The notes under the pieces were generated by a model that saw only the letters and a program-made list of their open reading frames with translations, ran no database searches and was not told where the DNA came from. Both the position numbers and the translations under genes were made by a program. Below are positions 5,914 to 6,892 of a stretch of DNA of 6,892 nucleotides, in pieces. The DNA is from Roseobacter sp. (GTDB taxonomy: Bacteria; Pseudomonadota; Alphaproteobacteria; Rhodobacterales; Rhodobacteraceae): contig JAGXHB010000171.1 in NCBI GenBank assembly GCA_024636425.1, positions 1-6,892 of the forward strand, read 5' to 3'. Numbering within the stretch: the first letter of the stretch is position 1; every line of letters starts with the position of its first letter.

Positions 5914-6892
5914 TCAGCCCTGTGGCATGCTCAGGACGACATCGCGACCGCGCTTGCGGTACCGTAGCTGGTTGTCGCCGATTGCCGATACCTGCCCGCC
6001 GTCAAGCCGATCACCGACCGCAACCTTTTGATACCGCCCATTGCTCAACCGGATCAGCGCACGACGGCTGGACTGTTTGCCATAGACGCCGATCAGGTTG
6101 ATGGCGCGCAACTTGATGGCATTCTTGACGGTGGCCTGCTGGGCGACTGAAGTTTTGGACGGCAGCGATGGTGCGACCGCGGCAGGTGCGACCGCCGCAG
6201 TGCTCGCGACCCGTGTCGGCTGCGGGGCCGCAGTTTCGGCACGTTTGACGATACGGGCAAAGTTGTTGGGACGCGGATCGGGCCGCATAGATGCTTCGAC
6301 GGCATTGGCAGTGGCATTGTTCAGCGCCGGTTCTATGGCATCGACGGGGGCCAGGCCGGAAAGGGACGCGCCCGCCGCTGCAGCCGCTGCTGTAACTTCT
6401 GGCTCAGGTGCTGACGCGGCTGCCTGCGCCGATTGCGGGCGCAGGGACGGACGGAATGCGGCAAGCTCCACCCGTGTCACACCGCCGAGTTCGGATCGTT
6501 CGTTGTTTTCGATCAGCCCGCTGGGCCGCAGTCTGGGGCGCAGGTCAAGCAGCGGTGAGGGCACCAGGGCAGGGACCACGGGGGCGGAGCCATCCGTTTC
6601 CCCCTCGGGCTGAACCTCCGGGCGGGTAAGCTCGAGAGGGGGTACGGCAGCGGGGCGTCCGGCAAATACCAAAATACCGTCAGGGTTCATCGCCCCGTCT
6701 GCGCTTGGCAGCACCAGCCCGTTGTCATTGAGGGTAAAGGATGTCCCTGCAGGCGCGGGGGATAGCGGGGTGAAATCGAACCTGTCGACACCGAAAGAAT
6801 CCGCCTGCGGCAAGGCAACGGCGTCCGTCGTGGTGCTGACCGGATCGATGCTGGTCATGTAGAGATCATCAAGCGATGCCATCGCGGGTTCA
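5914..6892 (-). CDS. Pro/Ala-rich protein with C-terminal GspC/PilP-like domain, 5' partial
   Basis: The frame is open to the right edge of the window. A Met codon at 6882 is available, but codons for E-P-A precede it without a stop. The visible part also lacks the signal or membrane anchor expected for this kind of protein, so the true start is probably outside. From that Met, residues 1-245 are low-complexity, rich in Ala, Pro and acidic residues, with an Ala run at 165-170 and three RPxxRP motifs (115-120, 144-149, 200-205). Residues about 250-322 form a compact domain (AINLIGVYGKQSSRRALIRL, then GRYQKVAVGDRLDGGQVSAIGDNQLRYRKRGRDVVLSMP). Its strand pattern is that of the periplasmic homology region of GspC and of the type IV pilus protein PilP. 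Similar Rhodobacterales proteins are often annotated as hypothetical, or as IF-2-like because of composition. A role in a pilus or secretion machine is inferred only from the last domain. Confidence 0.68.
   Translation of the reverse strand, partial: EPAMASLDDLYMTSIDPVSTTTDAVALPQADSFGVDRFDFTPLSPAPAGTSFTLNDNGLVLPSADGAMNPDGILVFAGRPAAVPPLELTRPEVQPEGETDGSAPVVPALVPSPLLDLRPRLRPSGLIENNERSELGGVTRVELAAFRPSLRPQSAQAAASAPEPEVTAAAAAAGASLSGLAPVDAIEPALNNATANAVEASMRPDPRPNNFARIVKRAETAAPQPTRVASTAAVAPAAVAPSLPSKTSVAQQATVKNAIKLRAINLIGVYGKQSSRRALIRLSNGRYQKVAVGDRLDGGQVSAIGDNQLRYRKRGRDVVLSMPQG

Noticed and set aside
6098..6613. A 171-codon Ala/Ser/Gly-rich open frame on the + strand
   Set aside because: It is the complement of the Ala/Pro-rich minus-strand gene. 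Its composition follows from the complementary codons.
1..6892. A defence island, prophage, CRISPR array or mobile element
   Set aside because: No spaced direct repeats, transposase, integrase, phage or toxin-antitoxin signatures were seen. The genes are typical chromosomal housekeeping and metabolic functions.

Overview
The window reads as an ordinary chromosomal segment of an alphaproteobacterium, most likely a member of the Rhodobacterales/Roseobacter group. The support is the moderately high GC content, the gene order helicase tail - S4 protein - seven-iron ferredoxin (fdxA) - CarD, and protein sequences that match what I recall for that group. There are no tRNA or rRNA genes, CRISPR arrays, insertion sequences or other visible signs of recent transfer. 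Coding density is high, and every gene that lies wholly inside the window looks intact.

Layout. (1) Positions 1-1256, + strand: the C-terminal part of a large RNA/DNA helicase with an acidic then very basic tail, an Hsp15-like S4 RNA-binding protein starting directly after the helicase stop codon, and a 7Fe ferredoxin. (2) Positions 1257-1560: a 304-base intergenic region with two successive hairpins that probably end the fdxA transcript, followed by the promoter and leader of carD. (3) Positions 1561-2073, + strand: a CarD/CdnL RNA polymerase-binding regulator, ended by a strong intrinsic terminator at 2096-2129. (4) Positions 4567-2144, - strand: an Lrp/AsnC regulator followed after 48 bases by a KefB/KefC-type cation:proton antiporter, converging on carD. 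(5) Positions 4704-5798, + strand: 4-hydroxyphenylpyruvate dioxygenase, divergent from the Lrp gene across a 136-base region holding a perfect 12-base palindrome. (6) Positions 6892-5914, - strand: the C-terminal part of a long proline/alanine-rich protein ending in a small GspC/PilP-like domain; its start is outside the window.

How the genes relate. The first block combines RNA handling (helicase, S4 protein), electron transfer (FdxA) and global transcription control (CarD). It appears to be a conserved neighbourhood rather than one pathway. The Lrp-type regulator is placed to control the divergent tyrosine-catabolic dioxygenase and perhaps its own operon with the antiporter. I found no convincing undescribed system. 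The points most worth following up are the shared lrp/hppD control region, the structured carD leader, and the repeated arginine-proline motif in the pilus/secretion-like protein.
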